Assembly: GCA_003508835.1 (NCBI GenBank)
Contig: PUFA01000092.1
Coordinates: 4,774,001 to 4,838,000 of the forward strand
Reading direction: 5' to 3'
DNA length: 64,000 bases
DNA from: Eonycteris spelaea
Taxonomy: Eukaryota > Chordata > Mammalia > Chiroptera > Pteropodidae
Part shown: one piece after another, positions 38,240 through 49,400 of the stretch
Numbering within the stretch: position 1 is the first letter of the stretch
Layout: the number at the start of each line of letters is the position of its first letter
Notes under the pieces: model-generated
Databases searched by the model: none
Told to the model about the DNA's origin: nothing
What the model saw: only the letters and a program-made list of their open reading frames with translations
Program-made: the position numbers and the translations under genes

Positions 38240-39070
38240 TAGTTGCTAATAGAACTTTTATCTGACATCCTTGTTTGTTTTGCCCACTGAATGCCATCTT
38301 ATCTCAGAAACTTATATTTAAATGTAAAAGGGAAAACAAGTAGAACATATATAACTCCTCTTGTGAAGTTCTCTTTCTCTAAGTGTGTTTTAAAAATATA
38401 ATCTCTGTAAATTAATAGTAAGCTGCAATAGATTATAACATATTTTTTAAACAGGGGAGGAATTAGAAAGATCCTCTAGTGTCTCTTGGTGTTGAGTAGT
38501 AGATGGACTCATGCTGACAGAAAAATGTCTCTCAGGCCCCAAGAATCCATCTATGAATTCCAGTTTAAAAACACTGTATTATGTTAAACAGAGTCACCAT
38601 AAAAAAAGTTAGCACTAACATCATAAACACTGTATCAGAATCAGATTCTGAAATTGAGATAATAAGTGCTAAAGGTTGTGAATGAGACAATCTAGAATAT
38701 AATTATATTTATATCATAATATGAAGACACCAAAACAAAACAGAATACTTTGTGACACTCTGACTCCTAATAATATGCCCACGCATCTTCAGATTTCTGC
38801 CATCTGAGAAATCCTGACCTAAACCAATGATATTCTTTTTATAGATAAATGTTTATCACCCAATGTGTTTGTGACTTATCAAGTTTAAAAAGATGGTGGA
38901 TTATCTGAGATTTGGACAGGAGTATTGAGTAAATGTTGTGTGTGTGCATGTGCATTCTTTACTCAAAGTGCCCCCTCCCATCCCCCAAGAGGAAGATAGC
39001 ATTATTAGATTCTTTATAAAATGTTCTCTGTTTTCCATGTTAAAATCATTCAACCAACTAACTAGAAAAT
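38240..39070. other. Unassigned intronic block
   Basis: 'ccagtttaaaaacactgtat' near 38560 recalls the terminus of a hAT-type MER5 element but is too decayed to call. Nothing else recognised. Confidence 0.4.
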
Positions 39071-39071
39071 G

Positions 39072-39247
39072 AATTAAGATAATAGTGTAAATTATATAGA
39101 GAGATCTGCATTTGATATTTTAGGGAATTAGAATCTGATTTTTAATATAAGAATCTGATAATTAAGACAGTAGTGTAAATTTTGTAGTGGGATCTGCATT
39201 TGATATTTTGGGGAATTAGAATCCGATTTATTAATATGGGGATGCAT
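39072..39247 (+). repeat. Tandem duplication, two copies of 88 bp
   Basis: Copy 1 (39072-39159) begins 'aattaagataatagtgtaaa'. Copy 2 (39160-39247) begins 'aattaagacagtagtgtaaa'. They share 'gatctgcatttgatatttt' and 'gggaattagaatc' at the same offsets. Identity by eye is about 85%. Not part of any repeat family I know. Confidence 0.92.
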
Positions 39248-39249
39248 TT

Positions 39250-42200
39250 GAAAATGTTAACAGTTTTTGCTTAAATCAGATTTTATTTGCACAAATGGGA
39301 AGTGCGGAAAATAAATTTTAGTAAAATAAAATCAACATAGTATCCTCTAAATTTTGCCTGTTGTGGTTTTTATGTATCGATAAGAGAGAATTTAAAAAAG
39401 AAAGAAAAGAAGCTAGACACCTTAAGAGATTTTCTTCTTTTTTGGTAATAATTATTGCGTATAATTTAAAGTACTCTGAATAATAAAATCTACTTTTCAG
39501 TAATTATTTGGAGCACATATTCAACTAAATGCAATGTACTATACTGAGCATCTTCTTTATGAAAGACCTCATTCCCTGCTGTAAGTAAAACCCATATCAA
39601 ATACCAGCGCCTTGGGGTGTTTAAACTGAAGTCACCTAAGTGTGAGGTGCAGTTGCTTTCACCACTTGGAACAAATCATATTTCTATATTTCCTTTTATT
39701 GTGTATACTTAGGTTAAAAAAATAAAATAAAACAGGGTTAAGGCATTGAAAGCCAATTTCCTGGGACTGCAGGGAAAAGGTACACAGAACTTTTCGTTGT
39801 CGTCTTGGAAAAGAAGTTTGGAATTGTGGATGAGAGTGATCTGCAATTTTGAGCAATATTTATTAAAATACTGAGTTATTCAAATTATTGTAGTAGCGAA
39901 CAAAAATTTTATGTGAAAGTGAGCAGGCACGAAATAATCTTAATAAGCACTATTTTGTGGATGTTACCTGGTAGTTCTTTAAAAGTTCATAATTAATCTT
40001 ACAAAATTGTTCTTAAACTAGTAATATTTTAAGGGAATGATTATTAACAATAAAATTATTTTTAAATGTATTCAAATCTGAAAGCACCAGTTTTTGGTTT
40101 GTTTTTGGTTCTAAATTATTATCCATATTAAAAATAAAACATATTGAAGAGAAATACAGCCCTATAGAGAGGATTCTTTTAAGGTTATAGTTGGTAGTTT
40201 CAGAAAAATTATATCATGCTATATAAATTGTATATCAAATAAAAGAATTTTTTTTTACTAGGTATAGGAAGTATTGTTAGCATTGCTATTAAGATTAGTT
40301 ATATAGTTAAAATATAAAAAGAATAAATATAAAATATATTTATATTTTATTTATATAACTTTTCAATTTATGGCAGACGATTACTGCCATCAGTTCAATG
40401 TCCATGTCTGAAGTTTGTTCATGCCTGTTGCCTTTTTTTTCATAAAGCCATTTATTTTAAAAAATTTTATTGTTAACAGTCTAAGTTTGAAGTAATGTTA
40501 TACTCACAAAAGTGATTAGGAGCTGCTTTATACTGACTGACTATAAACTTTTTAAACTTATATTTATCAATAGTTTTTAAATAAAATTTATAGAAATGCT
40601 TAAAAATAAAAAACAATACATTGAATCTAAGGACTGCTCTACATTCCTATTGGATTTAATTTGGAAGTTAACTGGGAAGCAGAACAAGCGGCGGTCTGGT
40701 ATATTTGGCTCCCCTCAGGGGAAGATTTCTTGGTGGGTCATCCAAAGCTTCACTGTCTCTTCCCATCTAATTTTACATTCCCATCTGTTCTCACTTTGGA
40801 GTGAGGGAACTTTTTCCTTCTTTCATTTGACACACACCAAAACTTGGAGATGTGCTTCTTTTAGGGAGTTATGCATTCCCATTGTGCACCTCAATTTGTG
40901 GAAAAGTACAAAGACAACGGAGTTTAGGTGATTCATTGACCTCATCGTTTAATTTGGGCAAAGATCTCCTTGTTTCAGAAAATTATATGAATGAATTTAT
41001 GTGATGTTTGTATTCCTCAGCTTTATGTAATCACAGCTTTAAAATTTTTTTTTACAGAAAAAAAGTGTCAACCTCATCCATTTCGGTATTCCCTCAAATG
41101 CATTTATATTATATCTTTTCAAATGAAATATTAAAAATGGACATTATTTATTTAAACATTGAGATCAGGTAATTTGTGATATTTTAGCAGCTTTAAATAG
41201 CATGTTTTTTGAGTTTTGTCAAAACCAGCTTTTATTATTAATTTCTAACACATTTCCATAATGATGAAATACATCTTGACTCTGATAGGCTTGTGATAAT
41301 TAAAAAAAATGTCTTTTTTTTTCTTCTTCTGGATTCAATATTTAATAAGAGTGCCAAAAAATTTAGGGACTGGGGTTTGCTTAAAGGTTTGAATTTTTTT
41401 TTAACACATGGAAGCAATAAGTCTGTAATAAAGAGTCCAATTGGAGAGAATGGTAAGTTTCCATATCATTGTTCCATCCTTTCTGTGCGGTCCTTTTTCC
41501 TAGAATAAGAACATAGAAATTGTGCATACTGAAATATATTTTTAAGGTAATCATATTGTAATAGTTTATAAGATTTTCACAAATCATTGTCTAAAAGGAA
41601 ACTCATAATTTTAAAGAAGGGAATTTTGCTTTTCTTACTGTTTCATGGTAAAAAGGATTATACAGTAGGATTTTTTTCTGATGAACTCATTACTACCAAA
41701 TTTGCAAGCACTCTTAACAACATCAATCTGAAGAAGAGGAAAAAGATCCTAAATGGTCTTGAGTTTTTTACCATCATGGAAATATGTTTAATTAATGTTG
41801 CTATGTTGATTAAGTAAGAGTCATCAGAGAAAACCACCAGAGTAGCAATTTGATGAACAGTTTACTGCAATTTTGTAATCTGAATTTTTTTTTAACCAGT
41901 GATGCAAAGCATTTTCCAATAACAACAACAACAACAACAGATATAGCAATCAGGCAAAGTGTACTTCTATACTAAAATCTATTTGGATGGAGCCAGAGCA
42001 TAAAGAAGTTTAGCACAATTTTCATATATAGGAAGGCCTTTTAAAAATGACATTTTGCCCTAATGCCTGTTGAATGTTCACTAAACATGAGAGCCACAAA
42101 TAAGAACCAAAGACTGAGTCTTTCAGGGATGCCTCATGGATAGGGCCTCTACATCACTGTAATTAAACCTGTTATACTCTTTTGGTCCTGACTACACCTT

Positions 42201-43195
42201 GTCTCCATCAATGTCTCTTTTTCCTTTGCTCATTAGTGTTAATGTGGCCAAGTTTCCACCATCAGCCCTCCTGTTCTCCCTATGATGAGAAATTTATCTG
42301 ATAAAATGGTTTATGTGGAAGGATCTTAACATGTAACAGAAAAGACAGACATCAGCACGTGGCTGTCTGCCAGTGTCAGGAAATTAGCTTATATCAAAAT
42401 GAGCTCTATTTCTCCTCACATTTTTCTGGACTTTTTAAATTGTCTTCTTCAGCTTCTTATATCTTATCACAGTTATTAATAATAACTAGTTATTATTTTC
42501 TTAAAACAAATTTTGTTCATTCTCTGTTTGAAAACCTTTAATAGATCTTCTTCGGCTGTAGAAATAGATCTTCATCTGCCCAAACCAATGTTTCCAGGGT
42601 TACTTCTTGTATTCTTTCATGACTCCAGTATGCTGATCACACTACTGGCCATTTCCTGAATGATAATTAATTCTTGCTACTAACCCTTACTGAGTATTCT
42701 GGGCATGGCCTTAATCCAGTCATTTCATTTAAGAAATAGACACATTTAAGAGTTTAGTAGAAGAAATAGATACTAATCTAATTATTATACTATGCCACAT
42801 ACTAGAATAGAGAAATATTTAGAAGACTATGGAATTATAAAAATACTTGATCTAACTTAAATGTGACATCTCAGTTAACTCTTGGAGGGTGAGTATGACC
42901 TGGAAATAAAGGTGCATGGGTAAAAATATTCAATATTCTAGATTAAGGTGATTTTGGAACAGTTGAAGAGTCATGTGAAGCTTGTAGCACCAGATAAGGA
43001 TCAACAACTAGGTAGGAATTAAATCCTAAAGAACCTTATATGTAATACTGAGGAATTTGTTTTTGTGTGGAGAAAATAGAAATAACAGAGTAGAGCCAGC
43101 TTACACAGGTATAAATTCCAGTTCTTTCATATAATGTATTTAAAATATACTTTATATAGTTCCTGGCAAATAGTAAGTAGTAGGAACTAAAAAAA
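39250..43195. other. Unassigned AT-rich intronic block
   Basis: No exon or confident repeat. An (AAC)n stretch lies at 41920-41939. The 111-codon frame at 40596-40931 has no recognisable features. Weak L2/MIR-like text near 42550-42790. Confidence 0.5.
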
Positions 43196-43199
43196 AAAA

Positions 43200-44165
43200 A
43201 AGTGGTTACAGTTATTATCATTTAAGGCAAAAGGGTGTAGTTAAAGGATTTTAAGCAGGAGACTAACATCGGAAGATTTCCAAGTTAGTAAAAACTGGCA
43301 CTTATGTTGAGGATGCATTGGGAGGGGTGTGGCAGAAAGCCATAGAGTTTAAGAAACTATTGGAGTGATTTAGGTGAGAGACCTAAGGGTATTCTAAACT
43401 GAGGACATGGACGTGGGGTTGGAGAGAAGGGTAAATTTAGAGAGAGAGGAGGAGAGAATCTGAAAAAAAGACTCATTGACTGGTTAGGTAAGCCAGGAAG
43501 GCTGGGACAGAAGTGGATAATAGAGAGGCAGGCACCAGTCAAAAATAAGGAAGGCTAGGCTTGGTTTCTAGGGTGGGTGAGTTTTGAATGGAGGTGCCAT
43601 TTCACTGAGCTGGGGAATTTCAGGCTTAACCACATATTTTATGGAACATGATGAATTCCTTTTAGACTTGTATTTGATGAGGATGAAATGTGTTTCTGCA
43701 GCTCAGGAGAGAATCTAAAGTGTAGGAAAAGATTAAAGAATCATCCTCTTGTGACGACTGAGGTTATAGGATGGATATAATCATAAAGGAAAAGGATATT
43801 CTTTAGGTGGGAAATTCTGGAAGGAGTCCCTAGGTATACCAACATTTAAGAGAAAGAGGAAGAAGTGCTGTACAGGCAGGTGAGATGAAGTGGCCAGAGA
43901 GAAAGAAGGGAGTAGGGGAGAGCCATTATAGAAGACAGGTAGGGAGAGTTTTACCATGGAGGATATGGCTAATAATATTAAATGCTTCCAGAGTTATACT
44001 TTGAACATAGCACCTGGAAGACATCGATGACTTTGATGAAAGCAGAGGAGTAGCTAGGTCGGGAGCCACACTGCATTTGGGTGGGTAGATTGAACGAATG
44101 GTCAAGATTTGAATCAAGAAACATAGGCTACTATTTCAAGAAATTTGACTTTCAAGGAAAGGAGA
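43200..44165 (-). mobile_element. LINE L2, antisense, about 1 kb
   Basis: 'aaggattttaagcaggagac', 'gagtgatttaggtgagagac', 'gaatggaggtgccatttcac' (reverse of the VNGT coding region), 'gaagacatcgatgactttga' and 'ggagccacactgcatttggg' follow the L2 reverse complement over its length. The coding frame is destroyed. Confidence 0.78.
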
Positions 44166-44189
44166 GGAATAAAGCAGGTAGACTTGGGT

Positions 44190-44353
44190 TCGGTTTCTAA
44201 ATTCTGTTTGCTCAGCATGGAATGCTGTTTTCTCCATTTGAATCCCTCCCTGGCCGCCTCCTTAACTTCTCCCTATTCCTCACCACCTCCTTCCCATCCC
44301 CTAATAAACTCTAAATGAACTGGAAAAAAGAAAAAAGAAAAAAAAAAAAAAAA
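44190..44353 (+). other. Possible retroposed 3' end (AATAAA plus A-rich tail)
   Basis: A C/T-rich segment of about 110 bp carries AATAAA at 44303-44308, with an A-rich tract starting 15 nt later (44323-44353). This spacing is that of a polyadenylated transcript. The source was not recognised; it could equally be a chance arrangement or an unnamed retroelement tail. Confidence 0.4.
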
Positions 44354-44559
44354 CCCAACTACAAAATCTAAAAGAAAAATGTAAGAAATAACTCATATGG
44401 AGATGGGTAAGACATATTTTGAGTAAAAGAATAAAAAAGCAACAGGGTCAGTTGTATTGTCACAAATTAATATATTTGCATAAAATGAAAAATTTTGAGT
44501 GACAGAAAATAAGCACAGTTAATAGGAGAATGACAACTTGGAAAGTGATGGAACACATG

Positions 44560-45290
44560 ATGAGAGATTAATATGTGTACTATATTAAACATTCTTAAAC
44601 ATCGATAAGGAAATTAATAGCTCCTTTATTAAAAGGATAGAGACAGATTATTTTTAGGACTATTAATGGCCAGTAAACATGAAACCATATGCTACTTATT
44701 ATGGCTAAAAATGCAAATTTCAAAAAAAAATGAGATATTAATATCATTTGTTACTCATAAGAGTGGCATCACTTAAAAATGAATGATACTTAGTGTTGAG
44801 ATGGTGCAGGGTAACTATAAAGCATTCATTTCTTTTTCCAGTAATCAGTATGGGAATGTGTATCAAGACTTCTTTCTGATTTCAGGAATTCTAGCAGTTG
44901 TCACTTTGGAGATTACACATCAAAAGTGTATAAGGGCATCCTTCTCAGTGCTGATCATTTAATAGGAAAATATCGGAAACAGCATTAATGACAACAGGGA
45001 TACAGTTGAATAAATTAATGATGGATTTATTAAAATATAAGAAACTTGATGGCATCATAATATTTGTATACATATACTATTAAGTGAAAAAACTCACTAT
45101 GGAAGCCTACAGGTAGGTTGTTTACTACCCAATTTTGTGAATAGAAAAAAATATATATGTACATATATCTAGGCATAGGAAAAAAACCTGCAAAAAGACT
45201 TGCAAAATATAAATCTACAGATTTATATTTTGGTTCTAATTCTTTATTTTCTATGTATGTATATAATTTATAGTAATTGAAAGCTTCATT
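44560..45290 (+). mobile_element. Old LINE-1 3' region (L1ME type), sense
   Basis: 'taatggccagtaaacatgaa', 'gctaaaaatgcaaatttcaa', 'cagggatacagttgaataaa', 'actattaagtgaaaaaactc' and 'ttattttctatgtatgtata' follow the ancient L1ME 3' UTR order. Diverged. Confidence 0.68.
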
Positions 45291-45294
45291 ATAC

Positions 45295-46195
45295 TTACAT
45301 ATCTCACCCACATGGCATGGTAAGTCTTCCAGTTCTTCCTAAGTTGTTTTAAATAAGAAAGCCCATTTTGCTCCCAAAGTTAATTTAAAAAATTTATATT
45401 TATATTTATTTGTCATGGTTTCTTAATCATGTACATTCGAGTTTTTGGAATTGTCATTCATAGTGATAGTAGTTATATACTCAGATTTGTGATGTGAGAT
45501 GATTTTAAAACCAGTGAAACCCCACTGCATAGATTTGGTTATTCTGCAGGTTAATTCTGTCCCCCACATGCATGTTATAGTTGATTCATTGCTCTCATAA
45601 AAGTGAAAGCAGCATTATTTTGGTATGTTCATATTATTTAAGTTTTCTGTGTCAGTCAGTCAGTGATACTGAGACTAACATTACTAGCATGTAATGCTAT
45701 GAACATTGGATCCTCTGCTTATTTTCCCTTCATTCTTTTGGTATTATCTTTGTAGGAAATGTCTATCATTCTTTCTGAAATCTTTCTGGATGTCAGCCAG
45801 TCATAAAAAAAAGATCATCCACATTCCATCTCTCTGGGTACTGATGAAGTACCCCAGTTTCTTTCACACAATCCTGAATATTTTTCCAGTTGAAAGTAAT
45901 AAGTCCTCTTTGAATTCAAAGGTGCATTCATACCAATCCTCCTCCCTGCCCCCCCCCCTTTCTTTGCACCCTCCGGTTAGCATTTTGTTGTGTTTTTGGT
46001 GATGTCCTAGGATCACTCCTGTCCATCCCACTTAAGACTGATTGATCTGCTACTCGGATAGGAAAAATGAACTCTGCTGGAAGGTTTGAAAGGAAATGTA
46101 CTCAACTGAAAGGTTACGTTATGAAAGTGTCCTTCATCATGAGGTTGAAATTATTTAAAGGAGCATGTGGATTCTCCAGTAACCTCAGTTCTGAA
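45295..46195. other. Unassigned intronic block
   Basis: No gene recognised. A C-run lies at 45949-45958. Confidence 0.5.
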
Positions 46196-46199
46196 ATAA

Positions 46200-46470
46200 A
46201 TCACGCCTGCTCAGACTCTCCCCTGTGCCTCGTCTACCGTAGGTCCTCCATCCCAGAATCTTCTTCCATCATACTGCTCTGTCAAAATATCCTCGTAGCC
46301 CTTGAAATGTCTGCGGGAGTCTTATTTGTTTAGTGTCCTTCACCCAGTAGAAGGCAAGCTTCATGAGCTTGAGAACCACGTCTGGCTTGTCGTGCCTACA
46401 ACCCTGGTGACTAGAACCACGCTTGGCACTAAGCAGACACTGAATAATTTAAATGAATTGTTTGCTCCTC
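46200..46470 (+). mobile_element. LINE L2 3' end, sense
   Basis: 'agaaggcaagcttcatgagc', 'ttgagaaccacgtctggctt', 'accacgcttggcactaagca' and 'gacactgaataatttaaatg' match the L2 terminus ('...gtaagctccttgagggcagggacc...gcctggcacatagtaggtgctcaataaat'). Confidence 0.72.
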
Positions 46471-46474
46471 ACAT

Positions 46475-49400
46475 TACTGCCGCTAGCCATTTCTTTGAAG
46501 GAGATATTCTTCAAGGATATCTTTAATGATATTCTTGCTGTTTTATGGTGTATATAGAAATCCCTAGTCACAAAAACTGATAGACTGAATTGTTGTTCTT
46601 TGCATACCATCTCACCAATTTGTTGACCAAAAAAAATAATAATTTGTCTTTTTTAAAGTTACTTCAGAAATGGGCACTGATATTATATGCTATTGTCCTT
46701 CACATTTATACTTTGTGCCCTTTTGACAAAGTTATTTATGTTTTAAAAAATGCCTCAAAATAACTAATATTTCAAAATCCACATTTATATTTGTTTCAAA
46801 TAAGCCAGTGGTGTTTTATTCCTCCCCATAATTCTCCAGTGAGGCTAAAAAAAGACATTTATGTAGTTACCAATGAAGCTTCATAGAATGAATGGAATAT
46901 CAAATGAGTAAAATAGATTTTCTGAAGGAAAGCATTACCTTCTTTAAAAAGTTAGTGATTTCTATTATTTGGTACCTTTAAATTGTGTTTTAGCACCTGA
47001 AGAGTTGTGATTTCCTTTCAGAGCGATAATTCTTGAACATCTAGTTGTATCTTCAAAGAAAAGTAGTCAAAATGATTTAAATACTTCATTTCCTTATTTG
47101 ATGTGAAATAGTTTCTTGTATGTAAAAAAATATATTTTTAAATGGACAACATCTTAAAAATTTTCAGACTTTAATAAGGTTATTTCAAATTTTGTAAATG
47201 AAAGACAGCAGAGCACGTAGCCATGACTTGTACAGTCTTCTTGGCCACCTTGTACAATGTCTTAGGCAAATACAGAGAAGCATGTTAAATTTGTACAGAA
47301 GTGTCAGGCATGTTTTGTCAGTGTTGTATTTACAATCAATGAGGTGCTAGATTGGCCTCCTGGAGGCAGAATTAAATTTCTCAACTAGTTGGTCAGACAT
47401 CTTGGTGGGCTGTGAAGTTGCTGTTGTTGAAAGCTCATTTTATTTTGATAATTTTGTGTAATTAAATTTATAGTTAAAATTAGTTTGTTTTGTTAAAAGG
47501 CCATCATCTCTTTTCATGAATGAGTTCATAGCTCACTAAAACATGGCCGAGTTTAAAATAGACATTAAAGGAGAAATGAGCTACTACTAATGAATTTTCT
47601 GCTATTTGAATCTAAACACTTGTGAAAATTAAGACAAGTTACAATCAGCACTTATCCCAAAAACAAGCAGTTGCAAATGAAAGCTGTATGCAGAAATCAT
47701 CTGGTTTATAATTGTTTTGATTTTTAAATTTGTCAATATTAATGAAAGTGTTCAAGATGTTTTAATTTGCAGAAATGTCTGAAAATTTGCATTTGACTGG
47801 GGGAAGTGTTGAATATTTGATTTTCTTTCAAGTTATATTAAAGAAAGGACTTTATTTTAACTTCTTAATCCATTTGAAGAGATACTTTTCTTTTCCAGTC
47901 TTTTAGAGGATCATTTAGTGATATTTACTTTTAAGCTATATTGCAGATGGCATCAAGAATCTATTTGTCTTTATCAAAATTATTAGGTGAAAAGTATAAT
48001 TCATGACTTTTTAAGAGCGTCTAAATATTTGTTTTAAGAAGTGCCTTAAGATGACTAATATTTCAAAATTCACATTTATATCATCCACAATTGTAGTTGC
48101 GTCATTGTTTAAAACAAGCTCTGGTTATTTCCTATCTTTTGAAAGAATTCATTGGTCCTATTCATAACTATATTTCTGCAATTTTTTCCTGGCTCAGTTT
48201 TAAATTTCCATGTTAGAATACAAACAATGTAACAGTATAAAATAATCACCATGCCTGTGTTGTTGAATATTTTCTAAAACACAGAATCTTGGTGTTCCCT
48301 GAGAGGGCTTGTTTTTTTTTTAATATTCTAGCACCATTTTTTTCTTTATTCTACTGGTCTTTTAAAGATATCGATGGTTAACTCTATATTGACAGTTAAA
48401 GAAATAAAAACTTACACTTTCCTTTATAGCTCGTTACTGAAGAATCTCCTACCTCTACACCCTGACAATAAATTTATGCATTATTTTTTAACCATCAACT
48501 TTTCTGGGTATAGATTTCTACCTAAGTGTGCATAGCAGACCAAATTGAATGCATTTTGTGAATAATATTCCAACATGACACAATCCTATAGTTTATTAAA
48601 ACCAGCTTTCCTGTGGCAGTTCCAGAAACATAGTTCAGGTACAGTAAAATAATGAGGTACTATACAGTTGCTGATAAATTATCTTTTAATATGATGGAAT
48701 GTTTTATTGTGTGTACAGCTATCAATTTACCTAATGAGTTAAACACAGTATTCATTTTAATAAAACCCATATATTTTACAAAACTGGGACCTTGACTAAT
48801 ACTAGTTTGAAAGTCTTTTGCCTCAGTGTTTACACTGGGTCAGCATAGGTAAAGCCAAGTCCTCTTATTAGTACGTGTGCCACTTGGATATCTTCTTGGC
48901 CCTTTGGAGTATCTTTTTTTCCTCCTTTCTTACCTCCCTTCCTTTCTTCCCTTTGGCTATTTTGACAGTTCTCTTCATGCTAGCCTCAGTGAACATGAGT
49001 ATCTTTGCAAGAAAACTGTAATTCTCTCACCCTGGATGGACTAAGCATTATTCCAGATAGTTTGTGCCTATGAAAGCCTTCTTCATCCTTATAGACAAGA
49101 ATAGAAGTGCCCTGTTATACTGGAAGAAGGTAGAGAAATGAGATTGGATGTAGGCAGATAACTTCCATGTGGTTGATTGAAGGTGATCTTAAAAAAATTA
49201 TGGAATTATTAACATCATTTGAAAATCACTTAAAGTAGATCATCTGTCAGTATGAAAGGGGATGTGTGTGTGTGCGTGCATGTATTTTCCTCTGAAGAAA
49301 ATATGAATTTGCTTTTTTACTTGTGGTTTTTAAAAATGGTATAATAGAATAGGGTGTTATATATATATGAAACTGCTCCTACATTGTTAATTTCTTCCAA

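Noticed and set aside
40596..40931. 111-codon open frame, plus strand
   Set aside because: No recognisable domain and no start context or splice signals of note; this length is expected by chance in 64 kb.
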